A stretch of 64,000 bases of DNA from Actinoplanes campanulatus (GCF_014647795.1 NZ_BMPW01000003.1:1-64000); one strand, 5' to 3'. Shown: positions 24,393-32,533, numbered from the stretch's first letter. Numbers and translations are program-made. The notes: generated by a model not told the origin, from the letters alone.

Positions 24393-25748
24393 GTGGCAGA
24401 GACCGTGGCGGGACAGCCGTACGAGTACCAACGGCGTGAGCTGGTCGAGCCGGACTGGACCCGGTTCCCCGGCTGGCGCGACGTGACCGCCGCCCAGTGG
24501 CAGTCCGCCCAGTGGCAGCGGGTCAACTGCGTCAAGAACATCAAGCAACTGCGGGCCGTGCTCGGCGATCTCGTCGACGAGTCGTTCTACGCCGACCTGG
24601 AAGACGACCATCAGCGCCTGGCGACCATGTCGATGCTGCTGCCGCCGCAGATGCTCAACACCATGGTCCCGGACCGGGCGCCGGACACCGCGTCGTTCTA
24701 CGCCGACCCGGTCCGGCGGTACATGCTGCCCGTCGCCACCGACCGGCACCTCGACTGGCCGTCACACCCGCACGCCACCCGTGACTCCCTGCACGAGCAC
24801 GACATGTGGGTCGCCGAGGGGCTCACCCACCGCTATCCGACCAAGGTGCTGGCCGAGCTGCTGTCCACCTGCCCGCAGTACTGCGGGCACTGCACCCGGA
24901 TGGACCTGGTCGGCAACAGCACCCCCACCGTCGACAAGCTGCGGCTGACGCTCAAGCCGGTCGACCGGTACACGCTGCACCTCGACTACCTCAAGGCCCA
25001 CCCCGGGGTCCGCGACGTGGTGGTGTCCGGCGGCGACGTGGCCAACGTCCCGTGGAAGCAGCTCGAGGCGTACCTCATGGGGCTGCTGTCGGTGCCGACC
25101 GTGCGCGACATCCGGCTGGCCACCAAGGCGCTCATGGGGCTGCCGCAGCACTGGCTCCAGGACGACGTGGTCGAGGGCATGCACCGGGTCGCCGTGACGG
25201 CCGAGCGGCGCGGCGTCAACCTGGCCGTGCACACCCACGTCAACCACGTGAACTCGCTGACGCCGCTGGTCGCGCGCGCCGTGCGTACGCTGCTCGAAGT
25301 CGGCGTGCGTGACGTGCGCAACCAGGGTGTGCTGATGCGGGGTGTCAATGCCACCGTGGGTGACCTGCTCGACCTCTGCTTCGCGCTCCAGGGCGAGGCC
25401 GGGATCCTGCCGTACTACTTCTACATGTGCGACATGATCCCCAACGCGGAGCACTGGCGGGTGCCGGTGTGGCACGCCCAGCAGCTCCAGCACGACCTGA
25501 TGGGCTACCTGCCGGGCTACGCGACCCCGCGGATCGTCTGCGACGTGCCGTTCGTGGGCAAGCGCTGGGTGCACATGATCGCCGACTACGACCGCGAGCA
25601 CGGCATCTCCTACTGGACGAAGAACTACCGCACCTCGATCGAGGCCGACGACAGCGAGGCCCTCTCCAAGCTGTACGCCTACTACGACCCGATCGACACG
25701 CTGCCCGAGTCGGGCCAGGACTGGTGGCGCAAGCAGCAGCAGGCATGA
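24393..25748 (+). CDS. kamA: Lysine 2,3-aminomutase (radical SAM)
   Basis: This radical-SAM, PLP-dependent enzyme converts L-lysine to beta-lysine, the first step of the pathway. The 451 residues contain the cluster motif CPQYCGHC (Cys160, Cys164, Cys167), 'VVVSGGDVANVPWKQLEAYL', 'THVNHVNSLTP' and the C-terminal 'CDVPFVGKRW', whose Lys corresponds to the PLP lysine. The Gly-rich loop usually before that Lys is mostly replaced here. The GTG start has GGAGG 8 nt upstream; the ATG at 24375 overlaps that site and is less likely. It is divergent from the kdd operon and ends 1 nt before a terminator. Confidence 0.93.
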   Translation: MAETVAGQPYEYQRRELVEPDWTRFPGWRDVTAAQWQSAQWQRVNCVKNIKQLRAVLGDLVDESFYADLEDDHQRLATMSMLLPPQMLNTMVPDRAPDTASFYADPVRRYMLPVATDRHLDWPSHPHATRDSLHEHDMWVAEGLTHRYPTKVLAELLSTCPQYCGHCTRMDLVGNSTPTVDKLRLTLKPVDRYTLHLDYLKAHPGVRDVVVSGGDVANVPWKQLEAYLMGLLSVPTVRDIRLATKALMGLPQHWLQDDVVEGMHRVAVTAERRGVNLAVHTHVNHVNSLTPLVARAVRTLLEVGVRDVRNQGVLMRGVNATVGDLLDLCFALQGEAGILPYYFYMCDMIPNAEHWRVPVWHAQQLQHDLMGYLPGYATPRIVCDVPFVGKRWVHMIADYDREHGISYWTKNYRTSIEADDSEALSKLYAYYDPIDTLPESGQDWWRKQQQA

Positions 25749-25780
25749 GAAAAGGGAGGCACCTCGGTGCCTCCCTTTTC
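25749..25780. terminator. Palindromic terminator after kamA
   Basis: A perfect inverted repeat with 15-bp arms (from GAAAAGGGAGGCACC) and a TC loop, followed by T's, 1 nt after the kamA stop. An almost identical copy lies at 27362-27392 beyond the insertion sequence. Confidence 0.85.
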
Positions 25781-25862
25781 CTCTCGTGTTTTGACCGTTC
25801 TGGGGGCAGGGTGGTCTGGCGGTGTGGTGTGGGTGTGTTCGTGGTGGTGTGGGTGAGGGCGG

Positions 25863-27248
25863 TCATTTGCCCTTGTGGATGGCGTTCTTGCGGATGACTG
25901 GGTAGCGGGTTCGGCGTTTTCGGCGTCTTCCGGCGGGGCGTCCGGGTCCGGGGTGTCCGGGTTTCGCGTGGTCTGGTGGGTGCCAGGCGTTGTGCAGAGC
26001 GGGCGAAACCTGTCGGCGGGTCTGGCCGGGGGTCGGGGTTGTGGTGGTGGCGGGTTCCCAGGGCAGCCGGTGGTGGGTCAGGTGGGTGCGGGCCAGGAAT
26101 AGGTGCAGGTAGGCGTAGGCGTGCAGGCGTAGCCAGGTGGTCAGGGTGTCGGGCTGTTGGGGGTGGAAGTCGCCGGCGTGGGCGGTGGTCTTCAGGTAGC
26201 GGAAGTAATGCTCGATGTCGTAGCGGGCCAGGTAGGTCATGACGAGGGTGAGCAGGTCGTGGCGGGTGCCGGAGTACCAGAGGGCGAGGCCGCCGGCGCG
26301 GCGGCTGGGGCGTAGGTGCTGGACCCGGGCGAGCAGGACGGTGCCCTCGACGATTGGCAGGGTGGACTGGCCGGTGAATCCGCGGCTGGCGCGGGTGAGT
26401 TTCGGGTGGACGTGGTGCCAGGCCCGGACGGTGACCGTGCCGTAGATGCCGACCGGGCCGCTGACACCGGCGTCCGGGGGCAGGTCCGGTTCGCGCAAGG
26501 CCAGCTGGAACCCGTGCCGGCGGGGACGGCCGCCGAGCGGGTGAGCGGCCCGGCGTTCGGGTCTGGTCCACATGGTCTGCGAGGTCGCCAGCCTGACCAG
26601 GACATCCGCGGGAATCCCGCGCTCGCGCAGCAGGTAGGTGATCCGGGCCGCGGGGTAGCCGGAGTCCAGCAGGAACAGTGACCGGTCTGTCATGCGGGCG
26701 CCGTCGGCCGCGCAGACCCGGGCGATGTGGTCCACGGTGACCTCCACCAGGTCGTCGTCGGAGGCGACCCGGTCGGCCAGGACCGGCACGACCCAGGAGT
26801 CCGGGGTCAGGGTCAGCCGGACGACGTGCTGATACCGCCACCCGGTCTTGATCAGCGCCGTGCCGCGCGGGCCGCCCGGGGTGTACTGCGGCTGCCGATC
26901 CGGGCTGGTGGCTGCGTGCGGCCGGGGCCACGCGGTGGTGTCGACGGCGTACACCCGGGGCAGGCCGGACCGCGCGGCGATGCGGCACGCCGCCCGTAAC
27001 GCCCGGGTGGTGTCGACCGTGCCGTCGCGTAACGCCCGGTACGCCGCAGCGTGCCCGGTCACGGTACCCAGCGACAGATGCGCCGGGCAGCCACACCGTC
27101 CCTGATCCGCGGCCAGCCCGTCGACCAGCGTGAACAACGTCCTCGACCGGGAGGTCAGGACTCCCTCGCACAGCTCCCGCCGCCAAGAATCCAACAAGAT
27201 CCGGCCCAGCTCGCTGTCACCGGTACCGGTAGCCGTTACGCTCCTCAT
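25863..27248 (-). CDS. DDE transposase of the insertion sequence
   Basis: This is an intact 461-residue transposase. Catalytic Asp candidates are in 'YAVDTTAWPRP' (about residue 102) and 'SLFLLDSGYPAARITYLLRERG' (about 217). The Glu is in 'YDIEHYFRYLKTTAHAGDFHP', the Y...R...E...K block of IS4/IS701-type enzymes. The basic C-terminus (GRRRKRRTRYP) fits DNA binding. The ATG at 27248 lies next to a large imperfect hairpin that could restrain its expression. No frameshift or internal stop is seen, so the element may still be active. Confidence 0.85.
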   Translation of the reverse strand: MRSVTATGTGDSELGRILLDSWRRELCEGVLTSRSRTLFTLVDGLAADQGRCGCPAHLSLGTVTGHAAAYRALRDGTVDTTRALRAACRIAARSGLPRVYAVDTTAWPRPHAATSPDRQPQYTPGGPRGTALIKTGWRYQHVVRLTLTPDSWVVPVLADRVASDDDLVEVTVDHIARVCAADGARMTDRSLFLLDSGYPAARITYLLRERGIPADVLVRLATSQTMWTRPERRAAHPLGGRPRRHGFQLALREPDLPPDAGVSGPVGIYGTVTVRAWHHVHPKLTRASRGFTGQSTLPIVEGTVLLARVQHLRPSRRAGGLALWYSGTRHDLLTLVMTYLARYDIEHYFRYLKTTAHAGDFHPQQPDTLTTWLRLHAYAYLHLFLARTHLTHHRLPWEPATTTTPTPGQTRRQVSPALHNAWHPPDHAKPGHPGPGRPAGRRRKRRTRYPVIRKNAIHKGK

Positions 27249-27249
27249 C

Positions 27250-27307
27250 GAGGACCCTGCCCATTGATGATCTTTGTGTGAGAACTCAGATCATGGACAG
27301 GGTCCTC
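27250..27307. repeat. Imperfect inverted repeat upstream of the transposase
   Basis: GAGGACCCTG...GATCT on the left and AGATCATGGACAGGGTCCTC on the right can pair into a hairpin of about 20 bp with a loop of about 15 nt, directly before the transposase start. It could shield the start from outside transcription or form an internal transposase-binding site. Confidence 0.5.
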
Positions 27308-27361
27308 CCCATTCCGCTAGGCCTCGACCACCACGAATCCCCCCGATGGTCAAAACACGAG

Positions 27362-27392
27362 GAAAAGGGAGGCACCTCGGTGCCTCCCTTTC
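27362..27392. terminator. Second copy of the palindromic terminator, after the csbD-like gene
   Basis: The same hairpin as at 25749-25780 with one T fewer on its right side. It lies 14 nt beyond the stop of the minus-strand CsbD gene and directly next to the right end of the insertion sequence. Confidence 0.8.
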
Positions 27393-27406
27393 CTTCTCTG
27401 TTCGCC

Positions 27407-27598
27407 CTAGCTGAGGGCGTCCCGGACGTCGCGGCCCGCGTCCTTGACATGCTCGCCGGCCTGCTTGGCCTTCGCCGCCGTCACCTGGGCCTCGCCCTCG
27501 GCGTAGAGGCGCTCGTTGTCGGTCGCCTCGCCGATGCCCTGCTTCGCCTTGCCGGCCATCTCCTCAGCCTTGTTCTTGGCCTTGTCGGCGATGCTCAT
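27407..27598 (-). CDS. CsbD-family stress-response small protein
   Basis: This 63-residue hydrophilic, Lys/Ala/Glu-rich protein is of the CsbD type: 'IADKAKNKAEEMAGKAKQGIGEATDNERLYAEGEAQ'. CsbD-like proteins are general-stress (SigB-type) products in Bacillus and relatives, of unknown molecular function. AAGGAGG lies 7 nt before the ATG. It follows the large CHAT-STAND-TPR gene by 76 nt on the same strand, so it may be co-transcribed or have its own stress promoter. The frame is open upstream to 27835 but only this part makes sense. Confidence 0.88.
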   Translation of the reverse strand: MSIADKAKNKAEEMAGKAKQGIGEATDNERLYAEGEAQVTAAKAKQAGEHVKDAGRDVRDALS

Positions 27599-27674
27599 CG
27601 TCAGCCTCCTTGATCGGTTGCCCTCCCCCGACCAATGCCCGACAAGACCCGCTTTGAAACGACCCGTCCTTCCC

Positions 27675-30600
27675 TCAGGAGGCGATCTCCGCCAGGAGGC
27701 CCCTGATCTCCCCTTCCAGCTCCACGGCACCGATCTCGATCGCGGCGGCAAGGCTCTTTCGCAGCAGCACCCGTGCGTTCTCCGGGTCGTCCCGCGCAAC
27801 CATCCGCGCCAGCAAGGTCCCGATGTAGGCGACACCGCCCGAATGCCCGAAACGGTCGAAAGTCAGGAACGCTTTCGTCAGGCGGTCCCGGGCGGACCGA
27901 GGGTTCCCCCGTTTCAGGGCCATCCGCGCCACCGCCATATCGATGACGGCGATCCCCAGCGGATCATCGATGCTTTCCCGCATGGGCAACTCGATGTCCT
28001 GCCGGATCCGCATGGCCTCGTCCAGCTCGCCATGCTCATACAGAGTGTCCGCGATTTTGGACAAGGTATCCGCCGCGGCACGAACATCCCCGAGCCGGTC
28101 GAGAATCGGCATGCGGATCTCACGCCGAATCCGCAATGCCTCCTCCCACTCACCTCGTTGCTCGAGAATCTGAGCGATCTCCTCCCATGTCACGGCAGTC
28201 GAGTTCAGGTCCCCGATCCGCTGGTAGACCGGCAGTTCAACCTCCCGGCGGATCCGCAGAGCTTCCGTGTGATCACCGAGTTCGGACAGCACGTCCGCGA
28301 TTCCGCTCCACACCAACGCGATCTCCCGGGTCTCGCCGAGTCCCTCGAGCACCGGCAACTGAACCTCCCGCCGGATCCGCAACGCCTCGTCGAACTCCGC
28401 GCGCTCCAGGAGGATGTCGGCGATCTTGCCCCAGATGATCGCGACCTCCCGGCTCTCTCCGAGACGCTCGGAAACCGGCAACTGAATTTCCCGCCGGATC
28501 CGCAACGCCTCGTCGAATTTGTTCTGCTGATAGAGGACATCAGCTATCCGGCCCCAGATCATGGCGATCTCCCGGGTCTCACCGAGGCGCTCGAAGACCG
28601 GCAACGCGACCTCACGCCGAATCCGCAACGCCTCGTCGAATTCCCTCTGCTGGAACAGGACGTCGGCAATTTCCGCCCAGGTGACCGCGATCTGCCGGGT
28701 CTCGCCGAGGCGTTCGTAAACCGGCAGCTCAACCTCACGCCGAATCCGCAACGCCTCGTTGTACTCCCCTCTCCGGTACCGGGAATCGGCGATGACACCC
28801 TGACTGATGGCGGCCTCATGCTCGGAGCCCGCGGTGGTGAAGAGCTGGAAGGCCTGTTGCGCTGAACGTTCCGCACGGTCCAGCTCACCACGGGCCAACA
28901 AACGGCGAGCCTGTTCAACGAGAACCCGGGCATCCTCGAGACGGTCCTCATCGGACGACGCCTCCTCGGCGCCGTCTCCATTCGCCGCCGCCCGCTCAAG
29001 CAATGCGTCGCCGATGTCGCCATGGCCGCCGGCCAGCGCCGCGTCGGCCACATGCCGCAGCAGCGACACGGGGACCGGCATCGCACACCGGTCCAGCAGC
29101 GCAACGGCTTCCTGTCCCAGGTCGAGGGCATCCGAGGCCCGGCCGGTTCGAAGCTCCACCACGCCGTAGGACGCATTGGCCGCAACGATCACCGGATCGT
29201 CAGCGAGCAGGCCGAGCCGGGTCAGCTGCAACGCCAGCACCGGATCCCGATAGCGGCGTCCAGCGACGCCGCCCCAGGCGCTGTGCAGCGGCGATGCCGC
29301 CACGGTCGCCGTTTCCGCCCGCTCCTTCTCGGTGAGCGGGGCGAGCCGGCCGGCGGTCAAGCTGTTGGCGGCGCTGGCGGGCTGATCGGGTCGATAGACG
29401 TCGGCGAAGACGTCGACCAATCCCAGCGCGCGAAGCCGGTCCGGGGCTCCACCGGTCCGGGACGCCAAGACCTCCAAGACCGGCTCCGGGATCGGAAGGT
29501 CGAACAGTGTGAGAGCCCGAACCAGGGCGATGTTGTCGGAACCGGCCAGGTCGATCAGGGAATCCAGGGCCAGGTTCTCCAGGAAGCCGCGGACCTCGGT
29601 GTCGGAGGGCAGGTCGCCCTGGGAGAGGTAGGACTCCATGCCGGCCACGACGTTCTCGGCGCGGGACTCGTCGACCTCGTCGCTGTAGACCAGGCGGAGG
29701 GCGATCAGGTCCTGGAGGCCCGGGTTGCCGTGGCTCACCTCCACCGCGCGGCGGGCCAGGTCCTTGCGGGAGGCGCGGAGATCGTCCGTGGTCAGGGCCT
29801 TCTGGCGGGTGGAGAGTTTGCGCTGGGAGGCCTCCGACAGCGGCTCCAACTGGATCGGTTCGAGGCGGGTCTCCAGGCCGTTCACGGCGAAGCGGAAGCG
29901 GCTCGTGAAGAGCAGACGGCTGTCGGTCTCATCCGGGTCGAAGGCACGCAGGATCGCGGCGATGACCGGGGCGTGGGCGGCGGAAATCCGGTGGTCGCCG
30001 GTGGGGTGGGCTTCGAGGATCTGCTCCAGGTCGTCGACGATCAGCAGCAGGGGGCGCTGGCCCGTGCCGGATTGGGCGCACGGGCCGCTGACCAGGTCGA
30101 TCAGCAGCGCTTCCAGGGTTTCGGGACGGTCGCGGACCCCGGGGAGCCGGCGTTCGATCAGCTCGCGGGCGTCGCGGTTGGTGGTGACGGCGGCGGCGAT
30201 CGCGTCGAGGACGCCCAAGGCCGTGTAGTCGCCGAAGACGACGGCCACGGCGCGGTCGTTGAGGCGGTCGGCGATGCGGGCGGCCAGGCTGGACTTGCCC
30301 AGGCGGCCCTGGCCGTGCAGCAGAACGCCGGCGCGGTCGGTGTCGCGCAGCGTCAGCAGGGAACGCCGCAACTCACGGCGGCGGCCCACGAACATGCCGG
30401 GGGCGGCCACCGGGACGTGCTGCTTCTTCTTGTCCAGGAACGTCTTCGTGCCGTGGTCGGCCGACACCAGGGTGCGTTTGCGCTTCCCGGCGACGACCGG
30501 GCCGCCGCCCGTGGGGCCGAGCCAGATGCGGGCCAGGTGCCAGTCAGCCCGTACCTCCGCATGGGTTTGGGCGAGAAGCGCGCGGCGCGCGTCGCCGACG

Positions 30601-31616
30601 GCGACCGCCAGATCGGCGCGGGCGCCCAGGCGGCGGTAGAGCTCCTCGGCGAACAGGGTGGCGGCCACGTCGGTGACCGAGCCGTCCCAGCCGATCACCG
30701 CGGGGATGCCGGCGGTGATCAGACCGGTGGACATCGAATGGGCGATCACCGCGGTCGCGTCGTCCGGCTCGAGGACCAGGTCGCGGCGACCCTCCCCGGC
30801 GGGCAGGTGGCCGCGGGCGTCGGCGCCGGTCGCGGTGAGGCAGGCGGAGACGAAGACCAGGCGGGGCAGGGTGGAGAAGAGACGGACCAGCTCCGGCGCC
30901 GAGGTGGGACGGCCGTCGCCGACCTCGTCCTCCATCATCAGCACCGGTACGCCGGGGGCGTCCGCACTCGCACGCCAGTTGTTGACGCCGTGGCAGGAGA
31001 GGTGGACCACCGGCATGCCGCCCAGGTCGGCCAGCCGGTGACCCAGCTGCTCGGGGTCGCCGGTGTCCTCGACGACCAGGTCGACGCGGGTGTCGCCGAC
31101 CGCGTCCAGGATGGCCGTCTCCTCGGCCTCGAAATCCAGCTCGAACTGACCGCGGGGGGACGACGCCATGAACATCAGGCCCAGGCGGTGGTCGTCCAGG
31201 GCCGGTGGGGTCTCGGCGCGGCCCAGGCGGCGCACCACCTCGAAACGGATCAGCGCGTCCTCGGCCAGGAATCCGCCCTGTGGCCGGGCCAGTACCTCGA
31301 ACGGCGCCCGCAACACGGCCCAGACCTGGTCGGGCGGGTCCTTCGGAGCGCGTACCTCGAAGGTGGCCGGCGCACGCACCTGGGTGAGCAGGTCGCTGAG
31401 CTGGGCCTGATCGCCGTCCAGCCACGCGTAGAGGTCGCGGCCCAGCGCGACGAAGGTCGCGTCGCCGGCGTGCGCGTGGACCGCCTGCACGTAGCGGTCG
31501 GCGAGAGCGCGCAGCAGCGCCCCGTCGTCGTCCGTGAGCCTCCGGCGCGGGCCGATCCGCCGGCCCTCGGCCAGGATCTCGAAACCCGCGTCGTCCAGCA
31601 CCAGCCCGGTGACCAT
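27675..31616 (-). CDS. CHAT protease - STAND NTPase - TPR protein
   Basis: This is a 1313-residue multi-domain protein. Residues about 140-370 form a CHAT (caspase-like) peptidase with the His motif 'VVHLSCHG' (His209) and the Cys motif 'VFVSACLTA' (Cys258/259 region), so it looks catalytically intact. Residues about 405-640 form a STAND-type NTPase with Walker A GQGRLGKS (435-442) and Walker B 'LLLIVDDLEQIL'. After a helical spacer, residues 950-1210 contain seven 41-residue TPR-like repeats built on 'FDEALRIRRE..LPV.ERLGETREIA..W..IADVL'. CHAT plus STAND plus repeats is the layout of bacterial sensors that release protease activity on ligand binding, as in phage-defence or cell-death systems. 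GGAGGG precedes the ATG; an XRE/DUF5753 regulator lies 47 nt upstream. The protease target is not identified. Confidence 0.88.
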   Translation of the reverse strand: MVTGLVLDDAGFEILAEGRRIGPRRRLTDDDGALLRALADRYVQAVHAHAGDATFVALGRDLYAWLDGDQAQLSDLLTQVRAPATFEVRAPKDPPDQVWAVLRAPFEVLARPQGGFLAEDALIRFEVVRRLGRAETPPALDDHRLGLMFMASSPRGQFELDFEAEETAILDAVGDTRVDLVVEDTGDPEQLGHRLADLGGMPVVHLSCHGVNNWRASADAPGVPVLMMEDEVGDGRPTSAPELVRLFSTLPRLVFVSACLTATGADARGHLPAGEGRRDLVLEPDDATAVIAHSMSTGLITAGIPAVIGWDGSVTDVAATLFAEELYRRLGARADLAVAVGDARRALLAQTHAEVRADWHLARIWLGPTGGGPVVAGKRKRTLVSADHGTKTFLDKKKQHVPVAAPGMFVGRRRELRRSLLTLRDTDRAGVLLHGQGRLGKSSLAARIADRLNDRAVAVVFGDYTALGVLDAIAAAVTTNRDARELIERRLPGVRDRPETLEALLIDLVSGPCAQSGTGQRPLLLIVDDLEQILEAHPTGDHRISAAHAPVIAAILRAFDPDETDSRLLFTSRFRFAVNGLETRLEPIQLEPLSEASQRKLSTRQKALTTDDLRASRKDLARRAVEVSHGNPGLQDLIALRLVYSDEVDESRAENVVAGMESYLSQGDLPSDTEVRGFLENLALDSLIDLAGSDNIALVRALTLFDLPIPEPVLEVLASRTGGAPDRLRALGLVDVFADVYRPDQPASAANSLTAGRLAPLTEKERAETATVAASPLHSAWGGVAGRRYRDPVLALQLTRLGLLADDPVIVAANASYGVVELRTGRASDALDLGQEAVALLDRCAMPVPVSLLRHVADAALAGGHGDIGDALLERAAANGDGAEEASSDEDRLEDARVLVEQARRLLARGELDRAERSAQQAFQLFTTAGSEHEAAISQGVIADSRYRRGEYNEALRIRREVELPVYERLGETRQIAVTWAEIADVLFQQREFDEALRIRREVALPVFERLGETREIAMIWGRIADVLYQQNKFDEALRIRREIQLPVSERLGESREVAIIWGKIADILLERAEFDEALRIRREVQLPVLEGLGETREIALVWSGIADVLSELGDHTEALRIRREVELPVYQRIGDLNSTAVTWEEIAQILEQRGEWEEALRIRREIRMPILDRLGDVRAAADTLSKIADTLYEHGELDEAMRIRQDIELPMRESIDDPLGIAVIDMAVARMALKRGNPRSARDRLTKAFLTFDRFGHSGGVAYIGTLLARMVARDDPENARVLLRKSLAAAIEIGAVELEGEIRGLLAEIAS
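28000..28790 (-). repeat. Seven tandem 123-bp coding repeats (TPR region)
   Basis: Inside the CHAT-STAND-TPR gene the same 41-codon unit recurs seven times, recognisable by GCGGATCCGC/GCGAATCCGC-type blocks about every 123 bp near 28130, 28255, 28378, 28501, 28621 and 28744. The middle copies are nearly identical in protein. That suggests recent amplification or gene-conversion, so repeat number may vary between strains. Exact outer limits are approximate. Confidence 0.75.
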
Positions 31617-31663
31617 CGCTCAGCCCTCCATCGACGCCGTTCACCGGGTCCTGACGGACAGGA

Positions 31664-32533
31664 TCAGGAACGCAGCGTCGCCTTCGCCGCGGTGAGCGCG
31701 CGGTGCAGGCTGTCGCCGGACGGGTCGGTGTCCAGCAGCTCGGTGGTGATCTCGCGGAAGGTGGCGGTGTCCTCCCGGTCGGTGAGCAGGAAATCGCTGG
31801 CCGGGGTCTCGATGAAGACCACGTCCAGGTCGTCGTCCTCGGTGAAGGTGAGCAGCTCGAACGTGCCGCCCAGACCCGGATGGACGCCGAGCCGCAACGG
31901 CAGGACCACGATCCGGATGCCGGGCCGCTTCGCCATCGCGGCCAGATGGTCGAGCTGGGCGGTCATCACGTCACCGCCGCCGACCGGGCGCAGCAGGACG
32001 GCCTCGTCGACGACCTGGCTGAGGCTCGGCGGGAAGTCGCCGTCGAGCCGCTGCCACAGCGACTCCTGCCGTTTGAGCCGGACGTCGACGATGTTGCGGA
32101 CCTGGCGGTCGCGGGTGGGGCGGCGCAGCACCGAGGAAGTGACGGCCAGCGCGTACTCCGGGATCTGCAGCAGTGGTGGGATGAAGGTGGCCTGGTAGCC
32201 GTACAGGTGGGAGGCGTCGTGCTCGAAGGCGATGAAATTCGTGAAATCCTCGGCGAAGTGCTCGTCGCGCCACCACATCCGCTGCCGTGAGGTGACCGAG
32301 AGTCGCACCAGGCGGCGCAGCTCCTCCGCGTCGTCCACGCCGTAGTGCCGGGCCAGGGCCTCGACCTCCACCGGGCCGATGGTGACCTTGCCGTTCTCGA
32401 TCCGGTTCAGCTTGGACAGTGACCAGTGCATGGCACGGGCGACGTCGGATGCGGAGCGGTCGTCACGCAGCGTGCGCAGGTCCTTGGACAGGAGGGCCCG
32501 GGCGATCGCCGGGCCGGGCGTCGGCCCACCCAT
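31664..32533 (-). CDS. XRE-family regulator with DUF5753 domain
   Basis: This 289-residue protein has an N-terminal helix-turn-helix (about residues 12-70; 'SASDVARAMHWSLSKLNRIENGKVTIGP') and a C-terminal DUF5753 domain. The latter shows 'YGYQATFIPPLLQIPEYALAV', 'RQVRNIVDVRLKRQESL' and 'VVLPLRLGVHPGLGGTFELLTF'. This family is large in Streptomyces-like genomes and is often paired with a DUF397 protein, as here (divergent, 148 bp away), and may act as an antitoxin-like or developmental switch. It ends 47 nt before the CHAT gene on the same strand, so it probably controls and shares that transcript. The ATG at 32533 has GGGGAGGAG just upstream. Confidence 0.87.
   Translation of the reverse strand: MGGPTPGPAIARALLSKDLRTLRDDRSASDVARAMHWSLSKLNRIENGKVTIGPVEVEALARHYGVDDAEELRRLVRLSVTSRQRMWWRDEHFAEDFTNFIAFEHDASHLYGYQATFIPPLLQIPEYALAVTSSVLRRPTRDRQVRNIVDVRLKRQESLWQRLDGDFPPSLSQVVDEAVLLRPVGGGDVMTAQLDHLAAMAKRPGIRIVVLPLRLGVHPGLGGTFELLTFTEDDDLDVVFIETPASDFLLTDREDTATFREITTELLDTDPSGDSLHRALTAAKATLRS

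Larger units (their letters stand above)
25783..27361 (-). mobile_element. Insertion sequence of IS701/IS4-like type
   Basis: A 1579-bp element bounded by exact 14-bp inverted repeats, CTCGTGTTTTGACC at 25783-25796 and its complement at 27348-27361. It carries one intact transposase gene on the minus strand. No short target duplication directly abuts the repeats. Instead both sides carry the same palindromic terminator (25749-25780 and 27362-27392), which either was duplicated on insertion or forms part of a longer terminal repeat. The element separates kamA from the CsbD gene, which would otherwise converge on one terminator. Confidence 0.8.

Noticed and set aside
25783-27361. Short target-site duplication of the insertion sequence
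   Set aside because: Bases next to the two 14-bp inverted repeats are not directly repeated; only the longer hairpin is shared.
27407-27598. CsbD-like protein as a gasdermin substrate of the CHAT protease
   Set aside because: It is 63 residues, hydrophilic and unlike gasdermin, which is about 250 residues with pore-forming beta strands.
29022-32198. A 1058-residue reading frame antisense to the CHAT gene
   Set aside because: It is a shadow of the CHAT gene's codon bias; it has no coherent domains.
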